Source: Gavia stellata
Taxonomy: Eukaryota > Chordata > Aves > Gaviiformes > Gaviidae
Assembly: GCF_030936135.1 (NCBI RefSeq)
Contig: NC_082610.1
Location: 21,524,428 to 21,588,427 of the forward strand
DNA: 64,000 bases
Direction: 5' to 3'
Shown: positions 11,767-24,648 of the stretch, one piece after another
Layout of the letters: every line of letters begins with the position of its first letter
How positions within the stretch are numbered: the stretch's first letter is position 1
Notes under the pieces: model-generated
The model's input: only the letters and a program-made list of their open reading frames with translations
What the model was told of the DNA's origin: nothing
Databases searched by the model: none
Position numbers and translations under genes: made by a program

Positions 11767-14700
11767 GCTCACTATCTTCCTCCAAAGAACCTGCAGCTTA
11801 AGATTTATATAAAGCTTACAGATATCTTCTCTTGCGTGACACCATATAAGCTTCAGACTTTCCTCTCATATATGCTTTCTAGCCAAAGAATCGCATGTTT
11901 TCACACCTCTAGCTGTAAACAGCTCATGTTACCTCTTACTCCCCTACAAGGAACTATATCACATATTCACAAAATTAAATCAACTCAGAGGAATAAAATC
12001 ACAGCTAAAACATCTGACCGCTCATAGCTAGGTACTATAATCATGTGATTCCTTTCCCAACCTACATTAGTCATAGGATAACCTCATACAAATAGTTACC
12101 TTGACCTGATCTCCATTCTAAATACTGTATGTAAACCAAAACTCTTCTCCAAAACACACCAGACAAAGAAGTGATCTGAACTATCATATATTGAAGATGA
12201 AAAGGCAATAAGTAATTGTGGTGGATGTTGTAATTGTTGCTCATTTTATGATTTTGGGAGATATATTCTGGGGTATTCAATGTACCTCTACCATACATAC
12301 ATAACTGAGGGTCGCACCTCAAGGGCAAGAAACTCCAAAACATAAGATAGACATCTTCTAGCTCTAATGACACCAAACCATGGAGCTGACTTCAAGCTCC
12401 CAGAACTGTTTTTTTCAGAGTTCGCATGTTCTTCCCTATCTGTATCTGTACTCTTATAGCCACTGTACAGAATGTGAAGATGTTTGAAAAGTGCAGGATA
12501 TCATGACTTGGCTGAGTATATTATACAGAGAAACTGAGACATGAGGTTTTATATGAAATATCCTCCTTCGACCTGTGCTATGCACTTTTCACCCTCTGAA
12601 AGGTGCACGTACATGGCTTAAGTAATTCCATCACAAAGGCTAGCAAGGGTGTTATTTAACTGTATTTCTGAGATGACAGAGTTGAGGCAGGGCTGGAATT
12701 CACCTTGCCTAAGTTTAACTAAATAGAAGTCAGTTATCTAGTCTAAGCCACTTGTTCAATTTTCCTCTCTAGGCAGAGGAAAAGAAGCACCTCCAGAGGA
12801 TGACGTATCCCATCCTAAGATGAGATCAAACCATCAATGAAGAGAGAGAGACAGAAATATGTCCAGAAATGGGTTAGCTGTCTTTGGAGGCCTCTCTCTC
12901 TTGCTCTTCCTCTCCTTCATCAATGGTGGAAAGGGCCTGTGCAACTAGCCTAATGTAAATGTCCAGCTGTAGACATGTCTAAAGTCACGCAGGCTGAATC
13001 TCAATCCACGAGCACAAAAAGCTGTACAGGGCTACAGTATCTTTTGTCCCACAGTGATAAACAGAACCCAGGGGCTATGTCATTTCTTTGTTGAAAACAC
13101 TACAGGAGGAATTTGAACTATTTAATCTAACTAATTGCCTAGGCAATGCAAATCTCAACTCAGGGTTACTGCAATAACCTTCAGGTTAGCTGAGCCAGGG
13201 CCAGAGCCTTGCCTTGAAAGTCAGCATTGACATTCTGTAGCGAGCAGCTGCACAATTATTTCTCTGCCCAGATCCAGTCTCCCTCTTACACACAGAGTAC
13301 ACTAATACCTGTTGCCTTGAACTGGATGCTGTGTTGACAGAATGGTTTTCCTGAATTGTTTGTTTCTCTCTCTCATTTTTACCAGGTGGCCAGAGATATG
13401 CCTCTGACAATGATGGACAGTATCACAAGCTTAATCTGGAGGACTTCAGTCCATTTTTTAAAAGTAATTTTTAAAGAAAAAATATACATAATATACTAGC
13501 TACAGATAAATATCTGTTGCTTTTATCATATTAAGAGCAAAATTCTTTTTTGCTGGTGTAAGTAGTTCTAACTCCACGGGATTATTTACACTACAGAGGA
13601 TCCATTCCTTGGTTTGGTACACCAACTGAAATCTAAGGGAAAACAGATGGAGGCCAGGATTTTTCAAAGTGGTCAAAATTACTCTGTCTCTGCTGCCTGT
13701 GACAACTTGAATTCTCTAATAGCAGAATTAACCTCGCACACAACACTGCCCTCCCTCCAAAACCAGTGGTAGTCTAAGAATTCAATTACTTATTGGAAAA
13801 AAAAACCCAACACATCAGAAGTTTGGTGATCTTTCTGTATAACTGGAGTTGAGAAAAGGCCAGCAGCAGTTTAGTGCATTTCCCATACTCAAAAAAACTG
13901 TGACTGCAACAGGATGACAGCAGGGAACAGGAGCAGCCCCTGACAAGAGAAGGATGCAGTGAAGTAGTGCAAGTACCACATACAGACAGCATGAGATGAC
14001 GCCAGTTGCAGAAAGAAAGAACAATTTCAGTGTTATGGCAAGTAGAATTTCTTCAGTGCTTATGACACTACAATCCCTCTCCCTGAGTACAAAGCAGTTA
14101 CACTGTTGGGAAGTGGCTGTTGGGGGATACAGTGCCACTGTCTCACAATGCAACAGCACAATCTGAAGATCCCACTTTTTCTGGAGTGGGGCCACACAGA
14201 TTACATTCCCACTATTTTAATGGGGGCAAAAATGAATTTGGAGTCCTCCTAAGAAAGCGACCTGGGGGTCTTCAACATAATCCCTACTTCTTCAGTTGCT
14301 TCCGAGAAACAGCAGAAATTGGTAGCATTACGAGATCAGTTTGCAGACCAGGTCAATCAACAGTTTAGGGAAAATATTCTTGTAGAAGCAAGGTGATGAA
14401 GCACATATGTAGTAGAGATGGACTTGAAATATATGCTCCAGAATCCTCCTAGAATAGTGCCTGTAGAAGTAATCATTACCAGAAGATTAATGGCAGAAAT
14501 GAAGCTTTAAATGGGAAAGTAAAGGATGTTCGCAGAAAATGAACACTTAGTTTTGGTTTCATTGACTTAGCCATAGGGATGCCGCTGGAAGGTTAAAAGA
14601 AAATAGACCAAAGTAATGGAAAAGCAGTTCTGTTGCATGGGCAACCTCTCCCTTACACTTGGGTTGGTGTTGTGGAAAGAAAGTGCCACAGTTCAGTTGG

Positions 14701-17700
14701 GCCTATGCAGAACATGGAAGGTTAAGCTTTCAACTCCTAATATGGGAGTAGCTACGTACGTGCTTTCAAGATTGGATCAGCAAGAACAATATTCCAGGCT
14801 TGTAAGATAGACAGATACATATCTGCAGCAGCTGCTGTACAGATGTTAAGACCCAAATCCAACGCCTGCTTATGTCAGAGAAAAGATCTTGTTCTCAGTG
14901 CAGCTAGAATAGGTTATGAAAAATTAATCATAGATACCAAGCACTGTTTTCTGCAGAATGTCCAAAGATTACATACATTTTTGGTTTTTTCTTTAACTTT
15001 AGGCTGAGTTCAACACCAATGAACTTTCTGAACATCAAAAGAAGATTTACAGCCCAAAATACAGACATCAGCTACTTAAAATAAAACAAAGCTTTCCTGT
15101 TGTTTGCTGCAAACATCTCCTCACGCTGAAAAACAATTATAAAAAAATGTTAACTGAATATAACTAGTGTAAATGTCACAGTGTAAGTCTCTTTACAAAC
15201 CAGAAAGTGTTAAATCAGCTTGTTCCAAGATGAATCTTCATTTTATCTCATTGAAGTTACATCTGAAAGTTATGAAAGCTAAAGGCTTATTAATATGGCT
15301 CATCTTTTTTTTTCCCTTACATTATGCATAAGAGACTATGTAAGTAAATTAAAAGCTTATAATTCCCCTTATAATTTTCATTATTGTCTGTGAGTAGCAG
15401 CAGTATTCAAAACATCAGATAAACACTTCTTTGCTATCCTCAAAGAGTTTCTTTCCAAAACCTGTCATATGTGATACTACAATATTCATTCAACTCCACG
15501 GATTGTATTCAGCTTCTCTCTGTGCCTGGACCTACCACTCTCACATGCTAGATTGCTAAAGAGAGTGAGGGGTCTCCATGTAGACACAGTCTTTGTGATT
15601 CCCACAACACAGAGGATGCCAAATATCTTCTACAACACAACACATTCAAGTGATCACATGCTCTTTAAAAAGAACTTAAATGATATAGCGTGTCTATCCC
15701 TCATTCAGGTAATTGCCAGAAACATTAATAAGCAGATACATGTCTCATCTGTTACTATTCCATACATTTTAATTCAATTAAACTCACAGTGTTTGCTTTC
15801 TTCTCCAACTTTGCTACAACAGAGCTCAGAAATCTGAACAGATATTTAACGGATGTTGTTGCTGCCAATTTCATGAACCTTCCTAAAAAATATTCTGGAT
15901 TCTTGCATGAGATCTAGAAAAAATAACGGTATCTCACAAGCGAGCTGCTTCTGATCTTTTCTGTGCAAATGTTAAATTTTGTTAATTACCCACTGAAAAG
16001 CTGCCTCAGCTGCTCACCCATCATACTGACACAGGACAGCTGCTACATTGACTTCCATAAAACAAATCAAATCATTTATTTTGCTATGATCTGGCAAACA
16101 GTTGTGGTCTGTGCTTGGGTATGAAGATGATACAAGTTTCAAACACTGACCTGAGCTCTGCTCTCTCTGTGACAGTTTACCATTTCTCTACTGCAGTGCT
16201 GACAATAGTTTACAATGTTCTTTCGTCATCTCTGTTTGGTTTAGTTTTTAATTTACCGTGATGGGATTTTGATGGATTTTCTGTCATTGAAGAGAGTCCT
16301 AGTCCTACTCCATTACAGGTGTCCTAGGCAGAACGGTAACACATGAATAAAGGTGAAATCAGGTGCCCTAGTCTAATATATTATAGTTGTAGTAAATCGT
16401 GATCATTTCCACCATCTCTGCACAGTTTATAATTGAAAGAATCATCTAGGATTGCATAGCCTGCTATTGCTTCCTGATAAATACCAAACAGTGCCTTGGG
16501 TCTCAGTTCTGCGTTCAGTGAAGTTTGTTGCCACTTTTACCATACACCTGGTCTATCTTCTGTGCTCTAGCAAAGCAGGAAAAATTACTGGACTTGATTT
16601 TTCTCTATTTCTTTTAGCAGAGCTAAAGGAATCAGTGAATGACACTGCACAAATACAAGATTTTATCTCCAAAAGACACAGAGCTATGTGTGGGTGAGAT
16701 GTAAAGGCACAAAGCAGGGTAAAGGCAAGTCCGTGTGTAAGACCACTGCTTTTCATAACTGACTAAAGTCAAGGGAAAGACTTCTACTGATTTCACTGAC
16801 TGGTCAATCCTGCCCCTGCATCAGAAAGGAAAATCTTTCCTTGTTGCCTGTCCCAGTACTATAATGCAGAAAAGAACATATTCAAGATGGCCCATTTGGC
16901 TATGAAAATCCCACTAGCAGCTCCAATTGCAAGAACAGCTCCCAAGGAAGACATTTTTTCAACGCTCCATAGCTCTTGTTCCAATAAAGAACACAGCTGT
17001 TACGTGTGCTCATATCCACTTTGAGCAAAGAAAAGGGATTTGTATGTTGTAAAACCAAAAGAAGTGATTCTACAAGACAGATTCTCAGTAAAACAGTGTG
17101 AAGCTCTGAAAAAATCTTTCCTTAAATGAAGCAAAAATGTTAAAACATAGAAGTGACAAAAAAAAAAAAAAGATGAATGCCTACTCATTTCTACTGAAAC
17201 AAACAAACAAAAAGTGATGGGTGTATACACACATATTCACTTCCAGTGAAGAAGTCTATTCTGTATTCACCTGCCTATCTCAAATTTTCTCAGTACTGAG
17301 TAAGTGCGTAATCAGAAAACTGAAGAACTGGGTTTCTCAGGGTCACTCTGTGAAGCAACATACAGTCTTATACTTATGGCTTTAAACTGAAAAGTTGCTT
17401 GAAACTTCAAAACTTCCCAGTCTGAAAAAATAGATCCCATAACATTTGTTTTCACTTACTTCCCATATACTTCCCATTTACACCAGTGAGCTAGACCGTG
17501 CTCTTTACAGGGAGATTTTTCTCTTGCTGCATTAGTACAATGGTCCCAATTTTGATGTGCACTATTACTTAAACACTGCTGTGACAGGAACAAAGAATAG
17601 AAATGATCAATAACACAGACTTACTCCCAGAGACAGAGGAGCAGTATTCCACTCGATTAAAAACAAACAAGCAACAAAACAGATAAACTTAAATACTTAT

Positions 17701-20655
17701 GTTTGTGTTGCTACTCTTCTCATTTTTCAAACAGTAGTGCCTAACCAAGCTCTATTAACAATTCAGATATGATTACTAGAGTCTGACGATGTAGCACTTA
17801 ACACCTTTTCCATAATTGTATCTGCACTATCACTGACAGCTTCCAAATCATGGCAGACCTGCAGCAATCTCGGACGATCATTATTATTGTTGTTACACTC
17901 ACTGCAGTCAAAATCTCTCTTGAGGGCTGCCTGCTACTGCTTTTGACAGTATGTACATCTTAATAGGCTTCTTAACAAGACACAGGAGAAAAGATATGCA
18001 ATGAAATGAGCCTGGATTAATTATATGAAAATGTGAAAAAACTGTAAATCTGGACAGCTTCCTACTGAAGTTGCTATCCATTGTCCCCAGTCCTGTTGGT
18101 ATGTAACAGAAAAATAGAGTATTTTCTTCCATAATTTCCGTTCTTGCAAAAAAGTTGTTTTTAAAGTTGTTACTCTGTTCCCGTAAGATTTCTCATTTCT
18201 AGACACTTTAAAGGAGCCACTTCATTCACCATAAGTATTATTAATAAATGGCAACGATATACAACATTTGCTACGATCCTTGCATCACGGGAATTTAGCT
18301 TAACCTGACACCTGTCTTTCTCATATTCTGCTACATTAATTGAACAATGCATACTCAGGTCCTGGGCTTTACCTTTGTAATCGAAGCAATTTGGAGCACC
18401 ATGTTAATCTTAATTATCAGTCTTGTATATTATATATTGCAAGATTATATATATATATATATTATATACTGCAAGCGAACATTTCTTTTCTACTCCAAGG
18501 CCATCAGCTCGCACTCAGCAATTCAAAACACGGCACATTCATGCAACAGAAAGTAAAACCTGCAAGGAATACTTACATCATGCAACACACTTTCATCAGC
18601 CCACACCCAAACACAAACTGCCACTCTCAGATGACCTAGTGGCATCCTCTGTCTGTGAATTTGGACACTGCATAATACCTGTGAAGAGACTGGCTTTTCA
18701 GGATCCCTTCTAGACTATTTAGAATTGAATTACTTAGCTAAGTTTACAGGGAATGGTCTGTCTCAGCTGTTATATTAAACATCTAATATTGTATTAAAGA
18801 AAATGTGAAATGTCAGGTTTCCCTCAAAGCCACAAAGAAAGGTGAAAATTAAAACACAAATTAAATTCTATAGCATGCAGACTAATTAGAAGCTGACCCT
18901 AGTATTCAGGAGGTTTGCCACATGAACAAATTAATACCTATTTTCTTCAGTATAAAAATAAATCCATACCAGCTTCTCTGGACAATCCAGTCCAAAGAAA
19001 AATGCACCTTTTGCATAATAAATCTACTTCAAAGACAGACATCTACTGCTTTCAAAGTACAGAACACAAACTCATTCACGTATTTCAAATACACATCCTC
19101 CATACTTGTTAAGGAACCTAAGCGCAAAAGATCTTTTTTTCCCCTTTGTGGACTAGGAATTTGTAGCTTCAAACTATGATTTTGTCTCCATGCTCCTCTC
19201 AGATATGAAAATTTCTCCTACGCCACATCAATAATATAATTATACCTTAATGTTTCTCTTGTTACAAAGAATTGAAGCATTACATTGCCTTTTACCAGCT
19301 TCCTTGCTAGGACAGAATACAGAGGGATGTGTTTCTAGCTACAGTAATTACCTTAATTTCGTAGGAACATAAGATTGCTGTGTAATCGGCTATTACTAAT
19401 GCAATTACTCGGAAGAAATGGCTCACAAAGAGATGTGTCAGGGGTGCTTCTACATCAGCACAGATTGAAGTAATTTAATAATGAGTCACATTTGGTCTCT
19501 GAAGTGGGTAATACTGAATGGCAAATATCCACACTATAATGAGGATTTATGAAAGCATTATTTTGGGGTATGCTTATGGGATAGCTACTGGGTTTTGCAA
19601 ATTCACTATACACCTCTTCTTTTCCCAAACATATTAGCAGTGTTTCCATAATTTATGTTATAGTAGAGGCCCCAGCTAGGATCAGGGCCCCATTCTGTTA
19701 GGTGCCTTCTCAGGGTCTGATACTTCTTATTCTTTCTAAAGGCCTGACTCAGAGCTTGCTGAAGTAAATGGAGAGGCTTTGGATGGGTTATGGACTGAGC
19801 CCTAAATAACTGGCAGACTAAAGTAAAACAAGGAGGAGGGAGGGGCCTGTCACCCCGCTTCCGAGAGTCCAAATCCAAGAAGGTCCTTGACAACATGCTT
19901 GAATTTATTATTCAGTATTCACTCAAACATTTTCCTGAATCAAGGCCATGGAAATTCAGCAAATCTCTCAAAAACAGCCAGGAAGCATGCATTTGCTACA
20001 CGCTTAGGTCTCCGAAGTCCCTCTTTAGGTCCTTAGCCACAAACCACATCATTTGTCTGTGGTGTGCAATTAATTAGTAAATTTGTTAACTGTTAGCACC
20101 TCTCAAAAGTCCTGTCTGACGTAGTCAATAACTATGATTGTAAAAAAGAACTATAATGAATAAGCAACATAAAGTATGCCACAGCAGGGTGTCACACTGC
20201 AACAGTTGGAATGAAGACCATACAGTCGCCCATGCGCTCTATTAATTGATTACAAGTAGCTCTACAGAATGAGCTGACTTACCATTACTTTACCCCAGAG
20301 GCAGAAATACGGACGTGCCCAAAGTACCGACCATACATAGAACTGTCACTACAACAGGTGTAGTAATACTTTTTTCTCTTTTTTTTTTTTTAATTCCTGC
20401 AACTGAAAAATGTAAACCAAAATCACCTAAACATGGGGATTAAATGATGACACTAGAGTTTTATCATCCAGTAAGAAATGACTGCTACCACTATCAGTGT
20501 AGTAAAACAGAATACAATGAATATAATAATTTTACATCAGTACAAAATTTTATATCAGCTACAAATTTTATATCAGTACATCACTTTCAGTAATACTCAT
20601 TAATTGTTAAGGTATGCATACAGAAGGCCAGACCTGGCCAGGGTTAACCCAACAG
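11767..20655. other. Gene-poor AT-rich intergenic DNA
   Basis: About 8.9 kb with no supportable gene or RNA. It holds an AT dinucleotide tract near 18445-18470 and short homopolymers. A galanin (GAL) gene might be expected left of TESMIN from mammalian gene order, but no match to the galanin peptide was seen. Confidence 0.45.
18445..18470. repeat. (TA)n microsatellite
   Basis: Alternating TA run embedded between two near-copies of tatat(t/a)(g/c)caag. Likely variable in length. Confidence 0.7.
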
Positions 20656-21100
20656 GGTGTGAGAAATTGCCAGATACTGCAGACAATGGAAGGGGAAAAA
20701 TCAGCTGGTCAAACTTAACCTGGGGCTAAATTAATAGGACGGTAACAGAGGAAATTTCTAGATATAAAATATTGAAAAGGGAGTATCCGGAACTCCCTTT
20801 GGGTGAAGACTGGAAAGACAGTGAAAAGGCATGTGTTGACTCACTGGGGTTGCTGACAAAGGCTGAAACTACCAAGCAAGGATGCACCCCCTCACTCCCC
20901 AAACAAAAAACCAATACCAAAACCCAAGCCCTAAGAAAACTGGGAACTACGGTAGAAGTGTAAAATGGGGACAAGCTGTTTATCTGAGAGGGAGAAAAAG
21001 GGGTAGCTCTTCACAGGTCTCTGCCTAATCAACAGAACCTGGAGCAGCACAATAAACCTGTTGTTCTGACCACACTTTCGGGACCCCAAGGCACCAACAG
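20656..21100 (+). mobile_element. Possible LTR-like segment
   Basis: A block less AT-rich than its surroundings, beginning TGTGAGAAATTGCC, with a TATAAAA at 20763-20769 and an AATAAA at 21051-21056 followed by a T/G-rich stretch. That order resembles U3-R-U5 of a retroviral LTR read on the plus strand. I could not define a CA end or a target duplication, and the right boundary is a guess. It could equally be another repeat, or unique DNA. Confidence 0.3.
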
Positions 21101-21547
21101 ACACTGCAACCTCTTCCTCCCCTCCCAGGGGTCTGGCTGCCTGTGCTGGAGGCCAGCTCTGACATGGCACAGCTGTAGCCTTGGATCAGCCTTGTGTGAG
21201 AAAGAGCTGCGAGAAGCCTTGTTGGGGACCTCCCCCCTTCGCTCAGGAGCTGCATTTAAGCTCAGGCCTTGCTCCTTCCTGAGCTACTACATAGATATAC
21301 CTGTGCCTGGTTATATACCCTGCTGATCCTCACTCACCGATTTGAATTCCGGGTTTGGCATCGTATTTACCTCATCACTATGGACCTGTCTGGCAACAAG
21401 GAGACTGTAGGCTGATCTTATTACAATCACCAGAGCTCTTCTGCTCTTCTTGCCCAGGTACCATGCATTTTGCTTGTGTGGAATTTAGGCACACAGGGTT
21501 GGATCTTCAAACCCAGCCCCTTGATGAGAATAAGCAACATCCAGTTT

Positions 21548-21999
21548 AGAAGGGACCACAGAATCACAGAATCATTAAGGTTGGAAAAGACCTGTAAGAT
21601 CATTGAGTCCAACCACCAACCCAACACCACCATGCCCACTCAACCATGTCCCAAAGTGCCACATCTACACGTTCCTTGAACACCTCCAGGGATGATGACT
21701 CCACCACCTCCTTGGGCAGTCTGTTCCAATGCTTCACCACTCTCTCTGGAAAGACATTTTTCCTAATATCCAGCCTAAACCTCCCCTGGTGCAACTTGAG
21801 GCCATTTCCTCTTGTCCTATCACTTGTCACTTGGGAGAAGAGACCAGCACCCACCTCCCCACAACCCCCTTTCAGGTAGTTGTAGAGAGTGATGAGGTCT
21901 CCCCTCAGCCTCCCCTTCTCCAGACTGAACAACCCCAGCTCCCTCAGCCGCTCCTCATAAGACTTGTGCTCCAGACCCCTCACCAGCTTCGTTGCCCTG
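21548..21999 (-). mobile_element. CR1 LINE, 5'-truncated copy
   Basis: Minus-strand CR1. Its 3' end is at 21548 (octamer tail agaatcacagaatcat on the plus strand) and it extends up to the [18 protein letters not shown] stretch near 21999. The encoded C-terminal ORF2 remnant includes [19 protein letters not shown] and [18 protein letters not shown]. It is truncated, without a reverse transcriptase core. Its frame is less damaged than that of the 248-925 copy, suggesting a younger insertion. Confidence 0.94.
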
Positions 22000-22559
22000 C
22001 TCTTCCCCAAACACTTCCAGCACTTCCTCATGTATTTCACACATGAATCAAGAGATTCAAAACAATACCGTGCTACAGACAGAATCCGAAACTGAGAGCA
22101 TCAACATCAAGTAAATCTTTGAATTGGCAGAACATTAAAAAACATAGGTGATCCTCACAGAGGATCCTAAAAAAATTCCCTGTCTCATGTGGATGAAAAT
22201 TCTTTCGTGATCCCAAAGTAAGTTTGATCAATTCAAGCCTGAGCTTTTAAACAGGGGAATTTAATATCTCTAGGAAGGTGAACACACACTGTGCCTGCAT
22301 TTTGCCTCAGCATCTGTTAGTGTTCAGTACTCAGGGGTTCTAAGAATGACATATCAAGGAGAAGAAACATTTTTTCTGCGTGCCATAGGTGACTAGCAAA
22401 AGCCCTGAAGTATGAGATTCATGCAAAGGAAATATGGCATAATCTGCTGTCTCTCCTTTCAAAACCCCTTGAATATGTAATATATAGACACCCAAAGCCT
22501 TGTACCACAGACATAATTTATTGTCTCCAGGAAATCTGTTTTAATTATGCAATTTTTGA

Positions 22560-23035
22560 AGTTCCATTTTTAAATAGCTCAGATTCCTGGCTCACACTAT
22601 CCTATCTGGAAGACTGTTTCAGAACCTTACTCTTTGAATGGTTAGGAAAACTTACTTTCCACTCCAAATTTAAGTGATATCCTTTAACAGCTTCTATCCG
22701 TCTTCGCTATTTATCCCCTGAATTTATTTAGAAAGAGGAATCATATCTCCTCTCAGCCTTTATTTCCCTAGACTAAATCAAACTCCTTTGTTCTCTCTAC
22801 CTAAAGACAGATATTCCAGTCTCATTCGTCCCCGGAGACTTTCGGAGAACCGCATCTGTTCCAAATTAACTTTATCTTTCTTGAGCACAGATGACCAGAA
22901 CCGTACACAGTATTCCAAATGAAGATTTAGCAGCATGTTATAAAATAATACAAACATTTTCCTCTCACTACTAAAAATATCTTTTCGAATATTCCCTAGA
23001 ACAGTATTAAGCTTTTTCATAGCTGTATGAAATGA
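22560..23035 (-). mobile_element. Ancient CR1/L3-like relic
   Basis: The minus strand reads as a decayed 3' region of a CR1-superfamily element. It contains YCVRFWSSVLKKDKVNLEQ-like and MRLEYLSLGRE-like text (compare the YC.Q.W..HYKKD and RL..LGLFSLE stretches of younger CR1 copies) in a frame broken by many substitutions. No octamer tail survives. Divergence is far higher than in the other copies, so this is an old insertion. Boundaries are approximate. Confidence 0.6.
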
Positions 23036-24042
23036 GTGAATACTGGTAGCTTAGTCACCTTTTGAGTCCCATATAATTCACATCTTTCTTTTTTTCTCCC
23101 CTTGCCTCAAACTGATGCAAAACAAATATAGAATCAGAAACTACTTCTTACACCTTGCTACTTTGCCCCAGCTGACATTCTTTCTGAGGTGTGTCTCTCA
23201 TACCTCCATTTGCTTTCATGTTCCTCTGCATCCTGCTCTCTATGAAAATTGGGGCTCTTTTGACATCTGCCCTTTTTTTCTTCTTCTGTCCCTATACATC
23301 AGCTTCTCAAATGAAGCAAATAGTCTGAAAAGAGAAGGCGTCTTCTGTTAAAATACGTTCCAAATTTTTTAATCTCTAGATTGAAAGGGAAACATTTAAT
23401 CCCTAAGATCCTTAAGAACAGTTGATGAAATTTGATGACACCTGCCCTAATCAAACAGGGACAAACTCGAAACCTAATAGAGAAGGCATCAGATAGCAAC
23501 TTTCAATTTTTACATAAAGATCTCATGGAGTGGACTGGATTGTGTTTCGCTTCTCTCATCCAATATATATATGAGAAATTCAGTTCCCCACATAATTTTT
23601 ATTCTGTACCAATCCATACCTCTAAATAAGATCTCACATACCACATTACAACATCCTTCAGCTGAACTGCATGATTATGAGCCAAGAGGCCTCACAGAAG
23701 AGTCTGTACTTCTGAATTTCAGAGACCCCTCTGAAATAATTTTAAGGTCCTGACCCCTGGTCTCTGCACTGAAGGTCTTGACGACTGTTTACCAAGCTTT
23801 TAGAGTACTGTCTGATATACCCGTAGGTAAAAAATGAAATAGAAACGAGACATTTGATGAGAACCTTTGCTTTAAGTAACTTTGCAATTGTACCCACCAA
23901 AATAATCTCTATCCTTACCTATTTTTAAAAGATGAGTATTTCTTGTTATTTTTAGATGAGACTGACACATTGCCAGTTTCAAAAAGGTCTTTGTGTTTTA
24001 TCTGCAAGGTTAAAATGTAAGTAGTTCACAGAGTTATGAATC
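23036..24042. other. Intergenic, nothing recognised
   Basis: AT-rich sequence with no supportable exon or repeat. Confidence 0.5.
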
Positions 24043-24047
24043 CATGG

Positions 24048-24643
24048 TGTCGTGGTTTAAGCCCAGCTGGCAACTAAGCACCACACAGCCGCTCGCTCAC
24101 TCCCCCCAGGTGGGATGGGGGAGAGAATCGGAAGAGTAAAAGTGAGAAAGCTCATGGGTTGAGATAAAGACAGTTTAATAGGGAAAGCAAAAGCCGCACA
24201 CGCAAGCAAAGCAAAACAAGGAATTCGTTCACCACTTCCCATCGGCAGGCAGGTGTTCAGCCATCTCCAGGGAAGCAGGGCTCCGTCACGCTAACAGTTA
24301 CTTGGGAAGACAAACGCCATTACTCCGAACGTGTCCCCCCCCTTCCTTCTTCTTCCCTCAGCTTTATATGCTGAGCATGACGTCATATGGTATGGAATAT
24401 CCCTTTGGTCAGTTGGGGTCAGCTGTCCCGGCTGTGTCCCCTCCCAACTCCTTGTGCACCCCCAGCCCACTCGCTGGTGGGGTGGTGTGAGAAGCAGAAA
24501 AGGCCTTGACTCTGTGTAAGCACTGCTCAGCAGTAACTAAAACATCCCTGTGTATCAACACTGTTTCCAGCACAACTCCAAAACATGGCCCCATACTAGC
24601 TACTATGAAGAAAATTAACTCTATCTCAGCCAAAACCAGCACA
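24048..24643 (-). mobile_element. Solo LTR of an avian endogenous retrovirus
   Basis: The element runs from TGTCGTGGTTTAAGCCC to ACCAGCACA, has terminal TG...CA dinucleotides, and is flanked by identical 5-bp duplications (catgg at 24043-24047 and 24644-24648). Read on the minus strand it has promoter-like order: a TGACGTCA cAMP-response palindrome at 24378-24385, a TATAAA at 24363-24368, then an ATTAAA-type poly(A) signal within about 200 bases, so sense is probably minus. No gag, pol or env sequence is present, which marks it as a recombined solo LTR. A 5-bp duplication suits an ERVL-like class. The family is recognised as a common neognath LTR from memory only. Confidence 0.88.
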
Positions 24644-24648
24644 CATGG

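Noticed and set aside
13815-14195. 126-residue minus-strand open frame in the gene-poor flank
   Set aside because: Cys/Leu/Ser-rich random-looking translation with no family resemblance or splice support.
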